Assembly (NCBI GenBank): GCA_001770355.1
Contig: MEQV01000157.1
Span: 1-8,254 of the forward strand
Length of the DNA stretch: 8,254 nucleotides
Direction: 5' to 3'
Source: Betaproteobacteria bacterium RIFCSPLOWO2_02_FULL_62_17
GTDB lineage: Bacteria; Pseudomonadota; Gammaproteobacteria; Burkholderiales; SG8-39
The stretch's first letter is position 1; each line of letters starts with the position of its first letter. Positions 1 through 6,375 of this stretch are shown here, one piece after another. A model generated the notes under the pieces. It saw nothing but the letters and a program-made list of their open reading frames with translations, did no database searches and had not been told where the DNA came from. The position numbers were made by a program, and so were the translations under genes.

Positions 1-833
1 GCCATGATGCGTTTCATCTCGGCGTGGAGCCGGTTGACGACCGGCTGTGGGGTGCCAGCGCGGGTGAGCAGCACGTGCCATGACACCGCCTCGAAATCGG
101 GCGCATTGGCCGCTTCAGCCAGCGGCGGCACATCCGGCAGCGAGGTCAGGCGGGTCAGCGACGAGACCGCGAGCGCGCGTATGCGGCCGTCCCGGATAAG
201 CGCTTGCGATGCGCCTGCTTCGGCAAATGCCATCTGCACCGTGCCCGAGGAAATGTCCGCGATCGACTGCGCCGTATCCTTATAGGGAATATTCACGGCG
301 TCCAGGCCAAACTTGGCATTCATGATTTCCATTGACAGGCGGGGGAGCCCGGCGGCACCCGGCGAGCTGAAGCTGAGTTTTCCAGGCCGCTCTTTCACGT
401 ACTGGATGAACTCCAGCGCCGTTTTCGCGGGTATCTTCGGATTGACCACCAGGATGAAGGGCGATTTCAAATAAAGGGAAATCGGGACCATGTCTTTCAG
501 CGGATGGTAAGGCAGCGCCTTGAACATGGTCGAATTGATCGCCATGGCGGCGCTGGTGGCGACCAGCAGCGTATGTCCGTCGGCAGGCGCGGCCAGCAGC
601 GCGCTGACGCCGACAACTTGCGAGCCGCCGGGCTTGTTCTCGATGATCACCGGGCGGCCCAGGCTTTGCGAAAGCTTCTCCCCATAGGCGCGCGCGATGA
701 TGTCCAAGCCGCTGCCCGGCACCAGCACCGCAATGATGGTTATTTGCCTGGTGGGATAGGTTTGCGAAACTGCGGACAGCGACCACAAAGATAACAACAG
801 GGTCAAGGCACTGCGCACGGTCACGCTGAGCAT
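1..833 (-). CDS. Bug/TctC-family tripartite tricarboxylate transporter substrate-binding protein, partial (C-terminus cut by window edge)
   Basis: This is a periplasmic solute-binding protein of the Bug (TctC) family, which captures carboxylates or other small organic acids for TTT-type transporters. Translated from the ATG at 833-831, 277 codons are visible with no stop. Family members are about 320-330 residues, so roughly 45-50 C-terminal residues lie outside the window. Residues 1-24 form a Sec-type signal peptide: a hydrophobic stretch LTLLLSLWSLS, then AVSQ. The mature start YPTRQITII, the ligand loop PGSGLDIIAR (39-48), PVIIENKPGG (61-70), GHTLLVATS, LPYHPLKDMVPIS, VNPKIPAK, NIPYKDTAQSIADISSG, RALAVSS and the LPDVPPLAEA motif all follow the family order. 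The loop reads PGSG rather than the more usual PGGG. The start is supported by GAGGA about 8 bases upstream of the ATG on the minus strand. No TctA or TctB membrane partner is visible, and orphan Bug genes are common in Burkholderiales. It diverges from hrpA. The ligand cannot be told from sequence. Confidence 0.93.
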   Translation of the reverse strand, partial: MLSVTVRSALTLLLSLWSLSAVSQTYPTRQITIIAVLVPGSGLDIIARAYGEKLSQSLGRPVIIENKPGGSQVVGVSALLAAPADGHTLLVATSAAMAINSTMFKALPYHPLKDMVPISLYLKSPFILVVNPKIPAKTALEFIQYVKERPGKLSFSSPGAAGLPRLSMEIMNAKFGLDAVNIPYKDTAQSIADISSGTVQMAFAEAGASQALIRDGRIRALAVSSLTRLTSLPDVPPLAEAANAPDFEAVSWHVLLTRAGTPQPVVNRLHAEMKRIM

Positions 834-879
834 GGCGACATCCTCGTTGGGTTGGCTGAGTTGGATTGTGGCACGGCGC

Positions 880-946
880 GCGGAGTTCCGCAGCGGACAC
901 CGCGTGAAGGGGCTGATAGACTTCGCAGCCCCAGAAAATGTCCGCT
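880..946. repeat. Nested inverted repeats between the divergent Bug and hrpA genes
   Basis: Two nested perfect inverted repeats lie here. The outer arms are AGCGGACA (892-899) and TGTCCGCT (939-946). The inner arms are GGGGCTG (909-915) and CAGCCCC (926-932) around a 10-base loop. To the left, GCGGA (880-884), TCCGC (887-891) and GCGGA (893-897) make two further short palindromes, so the element GCGGA/TCCGC occurs four times in 67 bases. The location, 47 bases upstream of the Bug ATG and 23 bases upstream of the hrpA ATG, suits either a shared operator for divergent promoters or a structured hrpA leader. No T-run follows on either strand, so it is not a classical terminator. The role is inferred; only the repeats are seen. 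Confidence 0.45.
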
Positions 947-969
947 TTGACGTGACCCGGCCCCAGACC

Positions 970-3900
970 ATGCCGCGATTTACACCGGTGGAAATCGAAG
1001 CGCGCCGCGCCGCGCTGCCGCGGCCGCAGTTTCCCATGGAACTGCCGGTCAGCGCGCGGCGAGAGGAGATTGCGCGGGCCATCGGTGATAACCAGATAGT
1101 GATTGTCTGCGGCGAAACCGGCTCGGGCAAGACCACGCAATTGCCCAAGATCTGCCTCGAGCTTGGGCGCGGCGTGACCGGCCTCATCGGCCACACGCAG
1201 CCGCGGCGCATCGCGGCGCGCGCCACCGCTTCGCGCATCGCACAGGAGTTGAAAACCGAACTGGGCGGCGTAGTGGGATACAAGATCCGCTTCACCGACC
1301 AGGTCGGCCCGCGCACCTACCTCAAGTTGATGACCGACGGCATCCTGCTCGCCGAAACCCAGGGCGATCCGCGCCTTACACAGTACGACACCATCATTCT
1401 GGATGAGGCGCATGAGCGCAGCCTCAACATCGACTTTCTGCTGGGCTACCTGAAGCAACTGATTCTGGGCGGGGCGCGACCCGATCTGAAGCTCATCATC
1501 ACCTCCGCCACCATTGACGCTGCGCGCTTCTCCAGGCATTTCAACGACGCACCGGTCATCGAAGTTTCCGGGCGGATGTACCCGGTGGAAGTCCGCTACC
1601 GGCCCTTCGACGAGGAAGAGGACGCGGATTTTGATCTCAACCAGGCCATCGCCGCTGCCGTGGACGAAGCGGCACGCGCGGGACCCGGCGATGTGCTGGT
1701 GTTCCTGCCCGGTGAGCGCGAGATTCGCGAAGCGGCGGAAACCCTGCGCAAGCATCACCCTCCGCATACGGAAATATTGCCGCTGTTTGCCCGGCTTTCG
1801 GCGGCGGAGCAGGAGCGCGTATTCAAAGCGCATGGTGGAACGCGCATCGTGCTTGCCACCAACGTCGCCGAGACTTCGCTCACGGTTCCCGGTATTCGCT
1901 ATGTGATCGATTCCGGCCTGGCGCGCGTCAAGCGCTACAGCTACCGCAACAAGGTCGAACAACTGCGCGTGGAGAAGATCTCGCAGGCCGCGGCGCGGCA
2001 GCGCGCCGGCCGCTGCGGCCGGGTGGCAAGCGGCATCTGTATCCGCCTCTACGACGAAGAAGGGTTCAAGCGCCGCTCCGACTTCACCGACCCGGAGGTG
2101 CTGCGCTCCTCGCTCGCCGCGGTGATCCTGCGCATGAAATCGCTGGGCCTTGCCGAGATCGAGGCGTTTCCCTTTATCGATCCGCCCGCGCCCAAGGCCA
2201 TCGCCGACGGCTACGCGCTGCTGCAGGAACTGGGCGCGCTGGACGAACACCAGTTTCTCACCGACCTCGGGCGGCAACTGGCGCGCCTGCCGCTCGACCC
2301 GCGCATCGGCCGCATGGTGCTGGCCGCGAAAACCGAAGGCAGCCTGGCCGAAGTGCTGGTAATTGCCGCGGCGCTTTCGGTGCAGGATCCGCGCGAGCGT
2401 CCCATGGAGCGCGCCCAGGCCGCCGACATGGCGCAAAAGCGCTTCGGCCACGAGAAGTCGGATTTTATTTCCTACCTGAAATTGTGGAAGTTCTTCGAGG
2501 AAGCGCTTGCGCACAAGAAATCCAACCGCAAGCTGCGCGACGACTGCCAGGCGCATTTTCTTTCGCATCTGCGCATGCGCGAATGGCGCGACGTGCATTC
2601 GCAATTGAAGGAGCTGGTCGCCGAGATGGGGTGGAAAGTCGGAGAAGTTGCGGCCGACACCGCGCAGACCTATGTGCCCTTGCACCGCGCCCTGCTGACC
2701 GGGCTGCTGGGCAACGTGGGCATGAAGACCGATGAAGGCAGCTTTCTCGGCGCGCGCGCCATCAAGTTCTGGGTGCATCCGGGGTCGGGAGTGGCGAAGA
2801 AGGCCGGGCGCTGGATCATGGCCGCGGAGTTGGCGGAGACCACGCGACTGTATGCGCGCTGCGTGGCCACCATCGAACCGCAGTGGCTGGAGGCGATCGG
2901 CGCGCACCTCATCAAGCGCGCGCAGACCGACCCGCATTGGGAGAAAAAGCCCGCTCACGTGGCCGCCTTCGAGCGCGGCACGCTGTATGGCCTGCCGGTG
3001 TACCTGAACCGCCGCGTCCATTACGGGCCGATCGACCCGAAGCTGTCGCGCGAAATCTTCATCCGCCAGGCGCTGGTGGAGGGGGACTTTGAGACCCGCG
3101 CGCCCTTCTTCCTGCATAATCAGAAACTCGCCAAGGATATCGAGGCGCTGGAGCACAAATCGCGCCGCCCCGATGTGCTGGTCGACGACCACCTGGTGTA
3201 TGCCTTCTACGACAGCCAGGTGCCCGAGGGCATCACCAACGGGCCGGCCTTCGACGAGTGGCGGCGCGAAGCCGAGGCTAAAGACGCGAAGCTTCTCTTT
3301 CTCAAGCGCGAAGACCTGATGCGCCACGAGGCGGCGGGCATCACCACCGAGCAGTTTCCGCATTCCATGGAGATGGCCGGCCGCAGCTTCGCCCTGGAAT
3401 ACCTGCACCAGCCGGGCTCGCCGCGCGACGGGGTTACGCTCACCGTGCCGCTGGTGGCGCTTAACCAGATCAATGCCGCGTTCGCCGACTGGCTGGTGCC
3501 GGGCATGCGCCGCGAGAAAGTGATGCAGCTCGCGAAATCGCTGCCGCAGCGCCTGCGTCACAAGCTGGGCACCCTGCCTGAGTTCGCTGAAGCCTTTGTC
3601 GCCGCCGAGCAACCGGCGCAAGCCGCGGGCAGCGGCGCCGTGGCCACGCTTGCCGAGGCCATCGCCCGCTATGCGCGCAGCGAACTGAACCTGGTCATCC
3701 CCGGCGACGCGTTTCGCTATGAGGCGCTGCCCGCGCACCTTTCCATGAATTACCGCGTGGTGGACGAACACGGGCGCCAGCTTGGCATGGGACGCAACCT
3801 CGCGCAGTTGCGCGCGGAACTCGGCGGCCAGGCGGAGCAACAGTTTTCCGACTTGGCCGCGAGCGAAGTGGCGCAGGTGGGCCTCACCGGCTGGAGCATC

Positions 3901-4746
3901 GGCGATCTCGACGAGGTGATGGAAATACGCCGCGGAGCGCAGACGCTGATCGGTTATCCGGCGCTGGTGGACCGCGGCGCGAACGTCGATCTGGAGGTGC
4001 TCGATTCGGCCGAGCGCGCCAAAGCACTGCATCGCGCGGGCCTCAGGCGCTTATTCATGCTGCAATTGAAGGAACAGGCGAAATTCATCGAGAAGAATCT
4101 GTCGGGACTGCAGGCGCTGGCATTGCAATACGCGCCGCTCGGCGATGCCGCGCACCTCAAGGCGCAGCTGCTCGAAGCCGCCTTCGACCGCGCCTGCCTG
4201 GCCGAACCCTGGCCGCGCACGCGCGCGGAGTTCGAGCGCCGCCGCGACGAGGGCCGCTCGCGCGTGACGCTGATCGCGCAGGAAATTGCGCGGCTCGCCG
4301 CTGTCATGCTTGCCGAATACCAGTCGCTGCAGAAGAAGCTTGCCGCGGCCGCCAGAGCTTATCCGGCCGCGTGCCGCGACATCGAGGAGTCGGTTGGGCG
4401 CCTCCTGGCGAAGGGATTCATTTCTTCGACGCCCTACGAACGGCTGCAGCATTTTCCGCGCTACCTGAAGGCGGCCGCGCAACGGCTCGAGAAGATGCGC
4501 GCCGCCGGACAGGAAGGCGCGGCTCGCGACGGGCGCGCCATGTACGAACTCGCCAGCGTGCAGACCCCCTGGCAGCGCGAAACCTTGAAGCAGCAGAAGG
4601 CGGGCGCCGCCCCCGACGCCCAGCTCGATCAGTTCCGCTGGCTGCTGGAGGAACTGCGCGTGCAGCTTTTCGCGCAGGAACTGAAGACGCCGGTGCCGGT
4701 GTCGGTGAAGCGGCTGCAGAAAATGTGGCAGGCGATGCAGCGCTGA
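970..4746 (+). CDS. hrpA: ATP-dependent DEAH-box RNA helicase HrpA
   Basis: HrpA is a cytoplasmic DEAH-box (SF2) helicase. The family was linked in E. coli to fimbrial mRNA processing and more recently to rescue of stalled or collided ribosomes. The protein is 1258 residues. Helicase domain 1 holds Walker A GETGSGKT (48-55), DEAH (145-148) and SAT (179-181). Domain 2 carries ATNVAETSLTVPGI and motif VI QRAGRCGR (344-351). A winged-helix/HA2 region follows (about 390-500), then an OB-fold (about 570-650, with FLGARAIKFWVHPGS). The long C-terminal DUF3418-type region (about 680-1250) marks HrpA apart from shorter DEAH helicases such as HrpB. The frame is open to an ATG at 832, but I chose the ATG at 970: family-like sequence starts at MPRFTPVEIEARRAALP, and the 46 codons before it look non-coding and contain the inverted repeats. 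The Shine-Dalgarno at 970 is weak. The N-terminus seems about 50 residues shorter than in E. coli. The gene is intact and all core motifs are present. Confidence 0.97.
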   Translation: MPRFTPVEIEARRAALPRPQFPMELPVSARREEIARAIGDNQIVIVCGETGSGKTTQLPKICLELGRGVTGLIGHTQPRRIAARATASRIAQELKTELGGVVGYKIRFTDQVGPRTYLKLMTDGILLAETQGDPRLTQYDTIILDEAHERSLNIDFLLGYLKQLILGGARPDLKLIITSATIDAARFSRHFNDAPVIEVSGRMYPVEVRYRPFDEEEDADFDLNQAIAAAVDEAARAGPGDVLVFLPGEREIREAAETLRKHHPPHTEILPLFARLSAAEQERVFKAHGGTRIVLATNVAETSLTVPGIRYVIDSGLARVKRYSYRNKVEQLRVEKISQAAARQRAGRCGRVASGICIRLYDEEGFKRRSDFTDPEVLRSSLAAVILRMKSLGLAEIEAFPFIDPPAPKAIADGYALLQELGALDEHQFLTDLGRQLARLPLDPRIGRMVLAAKTEGSLAEVLVIAAALSVQDPRERPMERAQAADMAQKRFGHEKSDFISYLKLWKFFEEALAHKKSNRKLRDDCQAHFLSHLRMREWRDVHSQLKELVAEMGWKVGEVAADTAQTYVPLHRALLTGLLGNVGMKTDEGSFLGARAIKFWVHPGSGVAKKAGRWIMAAELAETTRLYARCVATIEPQWLEAIGAHLIKRAQTDPHWEKKPAHVAAFERGTLYGLPVYLNRRVHYGPIDPKLSREIFIRQALVEGDFETRAPFFLHNQKLAKDIEALEHKSRRPDVLVDDHLVYAFYDSQVPEGITNGPAFDEWRREAEAKDAKLLFLKREDLMRHEAAGITTEQFPHSMEMAGRSFALEYLHQPGSPRDGVTLTVPLVALNQINAAFADWLVPGMRREKVMQLAKSLPQRLRHKLGTLPEFAEAFVAAEQPAQAAGSGAVATLAEAIARYARSELNLVIPGDAFRYEALPAHLSMNYRVVDEHGRQLGMGRNLAQLRAELGGQAEQQFSDLAASEVAQVGLTGWSIGDLDEVMEIRRGAQTLIGYPALVDRGANVDLEVLDSAERAKALHRAGLRRLFMLQLKEQAKFIEKNLSGLQALALQYAPLGDAAHLKAQLLEAAFDRACLAEPWPRTRAEFERRRDEGRSRVTLIAQEIARLAAVMLAEYQSLQKKLAAAARAYPAACRDIEESVGRLLAKGFISSTPYERLQHFPRYLKAAAQRLEKMRAAGQEGAARDGRAMYELASVQTPWQRETLKQQKAGAAPDAQLDQFRWLLEELRVQLFAQELKTPVPVSVKRLQKMWQAMQR

Positions 4747-4776
4747 TTAATTGGCTTGAGCGGTGATGTATGCGAG

Positions 4777-4805
4777 TTGTCGAAGACTTCAGACTAGACT
4801 AAACT
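4777..4805 (+). promoter_or_regulatory. Probable sigma70 promoter of the toxin-antitoxin pair
   Basis: TTGTCG (4777-4782) and TAAACT (4800-4805) are separated by 17 bases and match the -35 and -10 consensus at four positions each. The site lies 25 bases upstream of the antitoxin ATG, leaving room for a short leader and the weak ribosome site AAGGG (4818-4822). The -10 box overlaps the tandem repeat at 4794-4813, which is the arrangement expected of a promoter autorepressed by its antitoxin. Predicted by eye only. Confidence 0.45.
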
Positions 4806-4813
4806 AGACTAAC
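4794..4813 (+). repeat. 10-bp tandem repeat, candidate antitoxin operator
   Basis: CTAGACTAAA (4794-4803) is followed directly by CTAGACTAAC (4804-4813), nine of ten bases identical. A partial third unit, AGACT, precedes them at 4791-4795. The repeat covers the predicted -10 box and ends 16 bases before the antitoxin ATG. Phd/YefM-type antitoxins bind short repeated or palindromic sites in their own promoter, and the one-turn spacing (10 bp) would place two dimers on the same face of the helix. The operator role is inferred from position and family. Confidence 0.5.
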
Positions 4814-4829
4814 TTCATAAGGGCAAGCC

Positions 4830-5069
4830 ATGCACACTGTAAATATCCACGAAGCTAAAACGCACCTCTCCAGACTGGTGGAGGAGGTCAGCAAGGGGCA
4901 GGAAATTCTCATCGCAAAATCCGGGAAACCGATGGCGAAATTAACCGGCATCAAAACCGTCAAGCCCAAACGCCAGCCCGGCTTCCTGAAGGGGAAGATC
5001 AAAATCGCCGACGACTTCGATGCGCCACTGCCGGATGACCTGCTGGACGCCTTTGAAGGCAAGGCCTGA
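4830..5069 (+). CDS. Type II antitoxin, Phd/YefM (prevent-host-death) family
   Basis: This is a 79-residue antitoxin that would neutralise the PIN toxin encoded next to it and repress their shared promoter. The N-terminal Phd/YefM DNA-binding and dimerisation fold is recognisable: MHTVNIHEAKTHLSRLVEEV, then GQEILIAKSGKPMAKLTGI (residues 23-41). The C-terminal neutralising tail contains PGFLKGKIKIADDFDAPLPD followed by LLDAFEGKA, a block typical of Phd antitoxins paired with PIN toxins. The length is usual for the family. Its TGA (5067-5069) shares its last base with the toxin ATG, implying translational coupling. The gene is visibly less G+C-rich than hrpA upstream and uses AAA and ATT codons freely, consistent with horizontal acquisition, as is common for such modules. 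The gap to hrpA is 83 bases and holds its own likely promoter. Confidence 0.93.
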   Translation: MHTVNIHEAKTHLSRLVEEVSKGQEILIAKSGKPMAKLTGIKTVKPKRQPGFLKGKIKIADDFDAPLPDDLLDAFEGKA

Positions 5070-5446
5070 TGCGTTTGCTGCTGGATACGCACATTTACCT
5101 TTGGTATCTTGCCGCGTCGCGCAAGCTACCCAAGTCCGTTCTTGATCGGATCGAAATCGCCGAGGTCGTGTACATCAGTGCCGCGTCGATTTGGGAAGCC
5201 GGTATCAAAATCAAACAAGGCAGATTGCAGGCGAATAGCAGGGATCTGGTTGCCGGGATCGCCTCCAGCGGATTCAAGGAATTGCCAATGACCGCGACCC
5301 ATAGTGCACTGGCCGCCAGCCTGCCGGAACATCACCGCGACCCTTTCGACCGGATGCTCATCGCGCAGGCAATGTCGGAACCGCTGAAATTGCTGACGTC
5401 TGATGAAATATTGCGCCGATATTCTGATCTGGTTGAAGTTATTTGA
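5069..5446 (+). CDS. vapC: Type II toxin, PIN-domain ribonuclease (VapC family)
   Basis: This is a 125-residue single PIN domain, an Mg2+-dependent endoribonuclease that would slow translation by cutting RNA when its antitoxin is degraded. The acidic catalytic set is in place: D6 in LLLDTHIYLWYL, E43 in SAASIWEAGIKIKQGRL, D91 and D94 in DPFDRMLIAQA, and D112 in LLTSDEILRRY, with the usual strand ending VEVI. All residues expected for activity are present, so it looks functional. The subgroup is that of PIN toxins paired with Phd-type antitoxins rather than with AbrB- or MazE-type VapB. The ATG overlaps the antitoxin stop by one base, and no separate ribosome site is needed if translation is coupled. 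The target RNA (tRNA, rRNA or mRNA) cannot be read from sequence. The gene points toward the HPF-like gene, with 49 bases between their stop codons. Confidence 0.94.
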   Translation: MRLLLDTHIYLWYLAASRKLPKSVLDRIEIAEVVYISAASIWEAGIKIKQGRLQANSRDLVAGIASSGFKELPMTATHSALAASLPEHHRDPFDRMLIAQAMSEPLKLLTSDEILRRYSDLVEVI

Positions 5447-5459
5447 ACTTTGCAAGTTC
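5445..5459 (+). other. Small hairpin at the toxin stop codon
   Basis: GAACTT (5445-5450) and AAGTTC (5454-5459) form a perfect 6-bp stem with a TGC loop. The stem begins inside the toxin TGA. It is AT-rich and no T-run follows, so as a terminator it would be weak. It may instead protect the transcript 3' end. It is the only obvious structure in the convergent gap between the toxin and HPF-like genes. Confidence 0.25.
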
Positions 5460-5495
5460 GACTGAACTGCCGGGCTTTGGTGACTATTATCCCTG

Positions 5496-5798
5496 CTACG
5501 GCCGCGGCAGCTCGTCGATCTGGCGCTTTGCGGCATCGAACGCGTCGCGCAAGGCAACGTAGACATCCTCGTCATGCGCCCGGTTTACCACGATCTCCTT
5601 CCCCGGCACCCTGACGTCGATGCCAACCTGGAACTCGCGCCCCTGCTGCTGGTGTTTGTTTATCTCCTCGATGGTCACGCGGCAACTGGTGATGCGCGGA
5701 TGAAATTCCTCGAGTTTCCCGGCTTTTTCGCGAATGCGGAGATCGAGCGCGTCGGAGTGCGGAATCCCGCGAATGGTTATCTGGAGTGGAGTCTGCAT
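5496..5798 (-). CDS. hpf: Short ribosome hibernation promoting factor (HPF/RaiA-like)
   Basis: This 100-residue single-domain protein belongs to the HPF/YfiA (sigma-54 modulation) family. Family members bind the 30S decoding centre and mRNA channel and silence ribosomes in stress or stationary phase. The beta-alpha-beta-beta-beta-alpha pattern is visible: MQTPLQITIRGIPHSDALDLRIREKA (1-26), FHPRITSCRVTIEE (32-45), GREFQVGIDVRVPGKEIVVNR (53-73), and the C-terminal helix DEDVYVALRDAFDAAKRQIDEL (76-97). It is the short form without the dimerising C-terminal domain of long HPF, and without the cold-shock domain fused to some relatives. The frame is open up to 5900, but the ATG at 5798-5796 is chosen for its strong Shine-Dalgarno and because homology begins there. 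The histidine- and arginine-rich surface found in many relatives is only partly present. The ORF ends in TAG. Identification rests on recalled family motifs. Confidence 0.88.
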   Translation of the reverse strand: MQTPLQITIRGIPHSDALDLRIREKAGKLEEFHPRITSCRVTIEEINKHQQQGREFQVGIDVRVPGKEIVVNRAHDEDVYVALRDAFDAAKRQIDELPRP

Positions 5799-5806
5799 GA
5801 TTTGAA

Positions 5807-5814
5807 ACCTCCTT
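5807..5814 (-). promoter_or_regulatory. Strong Shine-Dalgarno deciding the HPF start
   Basis: Read on the minus strand this is AAGGAGGT, a full match to the anti-Shine-Dalgarno core, eight bases before the ATG at 5798. It decides the start against the upstream in-frame codons, and it is much stronger than any other ribosome site in the window, suggesting a highly translated gene. Confidence 0.85.
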
Positions 5815-5870
5815 TGGATCACTTGCCGTTGCTGCGCGCGTAAGAAACCTACGGAATTCAATTTACCGGT

Positions 5871-5902
5871 CCTGGCGGCGCCAGGCTTGACCGATGTCAA
5901 GC
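5871..5902. repeat. Two adjoining perfect palindromes upstream of the HPF gene
   Basis: CCTGGC (5871-5876) and GCCAGG (5880-5885) make a 6-bp stem with a GGC loop. Directly abutting and sharing base 5885, GCTTGAC (5885-5891) and GTCAAGC (5896-5902) make a 7-bp stem with a CGAT loop. The second arm, read on the minus strand, contains TTGACA (5900-5895), a perfect -35 hexamer pointing at the HPF gene. I do not see a good -10 at the correct 16-18 base distance (the sequence there is CGCCAG). The pair sits 73-104 bases upstream of the HPF ATG and is a candidate operator or transcript-end structure. Confidence 0.4.
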
Positions 5903-6118
5903 ATCGCGGCGATTGACGCCACGGTCGATGCAGCGATGAATCTTGGCCAGATCATCCGTTCGCTGTGGCGCGATGGCCGGCGCGCCACCCTGCGTACCGG
6001 CGGCAAGGTCGTTCCAGGCTCGGTGCCCGCCGAGGAGTATCGCAAGGCGCTCGCCAAGGCGCGTTTCATCATCGAAAGCGTGGACCTGGCGGAGCAGGAA
6101 TCGCGCTCCCGGGGGGCG

Positions 6119-6152
6119 ATAACTCAGCAGAAAGTTATTGATTCCGATAACT
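6119..6152. repeat. Three alternating 6-bp repeats at equal spacing
   Basis: ATAACT (6119-6124), AGTTAT (6133-6138) and ATAACT (6147-6152) are exact copies in alternating orientation, separated each time by exactly eight bases. The central copy can pair with either flank, giving two mutually exclusive stems. Together with CG before each outer copy, the outer units form the 8-bp direct repeat CGATAACT (6117-6124 and 6145-6152). The array begins exactly where base composition drops from GC-rich to AT-rich. Its function is unknown. Confidence 0.4.
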
Positions 6153-6190
6153 ACATATCTGTGTCAGGAGCGCCAAACATGGATATGTAG
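6151..6190. repeat. 40-base imperfect inverted repeat (hairpin)
   Basis: CTACATATC (6151-6159) and GATATGTAG (6182-6190) are perfect 9-bp inverted arms. Inside them, on the plus-strand RNA, pairing continues through two G-U pairs and TGT/ACA, then two mismatches, then GG/CC around an AGCG loop. The result is a single stem using nearly all 40 bases. No T-run follows, so it is not a standard terminator. It overlaps the third ATAACT unit of the preceding array by two bases. It could be the end of a small mobile element, a protein-binding palindrome, or an RNA-stabilising structure. Confidence 0.45.
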
Positions 6191-6375
6191 AAATGAATGT
6201 TTAAGATTCTGATTGCCGATCCGATCGTTGAACCAGCACTCCGGCGCCGTCCCACGGGCGCGGAATGCCCCGCGATTTTCCGGGACATTGATAAGCAAAG
6301 CAGAATTTCTTGATTCCGGTGAAGCGCCAGCACCGCTACAGTCCCGTCCACGAAATTTTCTACGGGACACCCACC

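Larger units (their letters stand above)
5894..6190 (+). pseudogene. Probable remnant of a chorismate-binding enzyme (TrpE/PabB-like C-terminal piece)
   Basis: The 98-codon frame has two parts. Codons 1 to about 74 (to ~6115) use the high-GC codons of the host. Within them, IIRSLWRDGRRATLRTGG followed by KVVPGSVPAEEYRKALAKAR resembles the last part of the chorismate-binding fold of anthranilate and aminodeoxychorismate synthases (family pattern: IRTL...G.GIVADSxPEAEYxETLxKA). If so, this is only the extreme C-terminal piece of a protein of 450 or more residues, without any active site. The rest (from ~6117) is AT-richer, has no resemblance and ends inside the 40-bp inverted repeat. There is no Shine-Dalgarno, and the ATG at 5894 lies inside a palindrome. 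It could also be an unrelated small ORF. The resemblance is by eye and weak. Confidence 0.35.

Noticed and set aside
832..969. 46-codon N-terminal extension of HrpA from the ATG at 832
   Set aside because: The added residues resemble no HrpA N-terminus, run over the inverted repeats, and would make the start overlap the Bug start codon. Family-like sequence starts at ATG 970.
280..4032. 1250-codon open frame on the minus strand, opposite hrpA
   Set aside because: Its translation has no recognisable family and is rich in R, H, G and A, as expected for the antisense of a high-GC gene. Its lower end also overlaps the Bug gene in a different frame. The long opening results from G/C at third codon positions of hrpA.
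4794..4813. Possible CRISPR or minisatellite array
   Set aside because: Only two full units without spacers; a promoter operator explains it better.
5799..5900. 34-residue N-terminal extension of the HPF-like protein
   Set aside because: A full Shine-Dalgarno lies eight bases before the internal ATG at 5798, and the fold starts there; the extension has no family resemblance.
6244..6261. GCGCC/GGCGC stem as a terminator
   Set aside because: Five base pairs, an 8-base loop and no T-run; expected by chance in GC-rich DNA.
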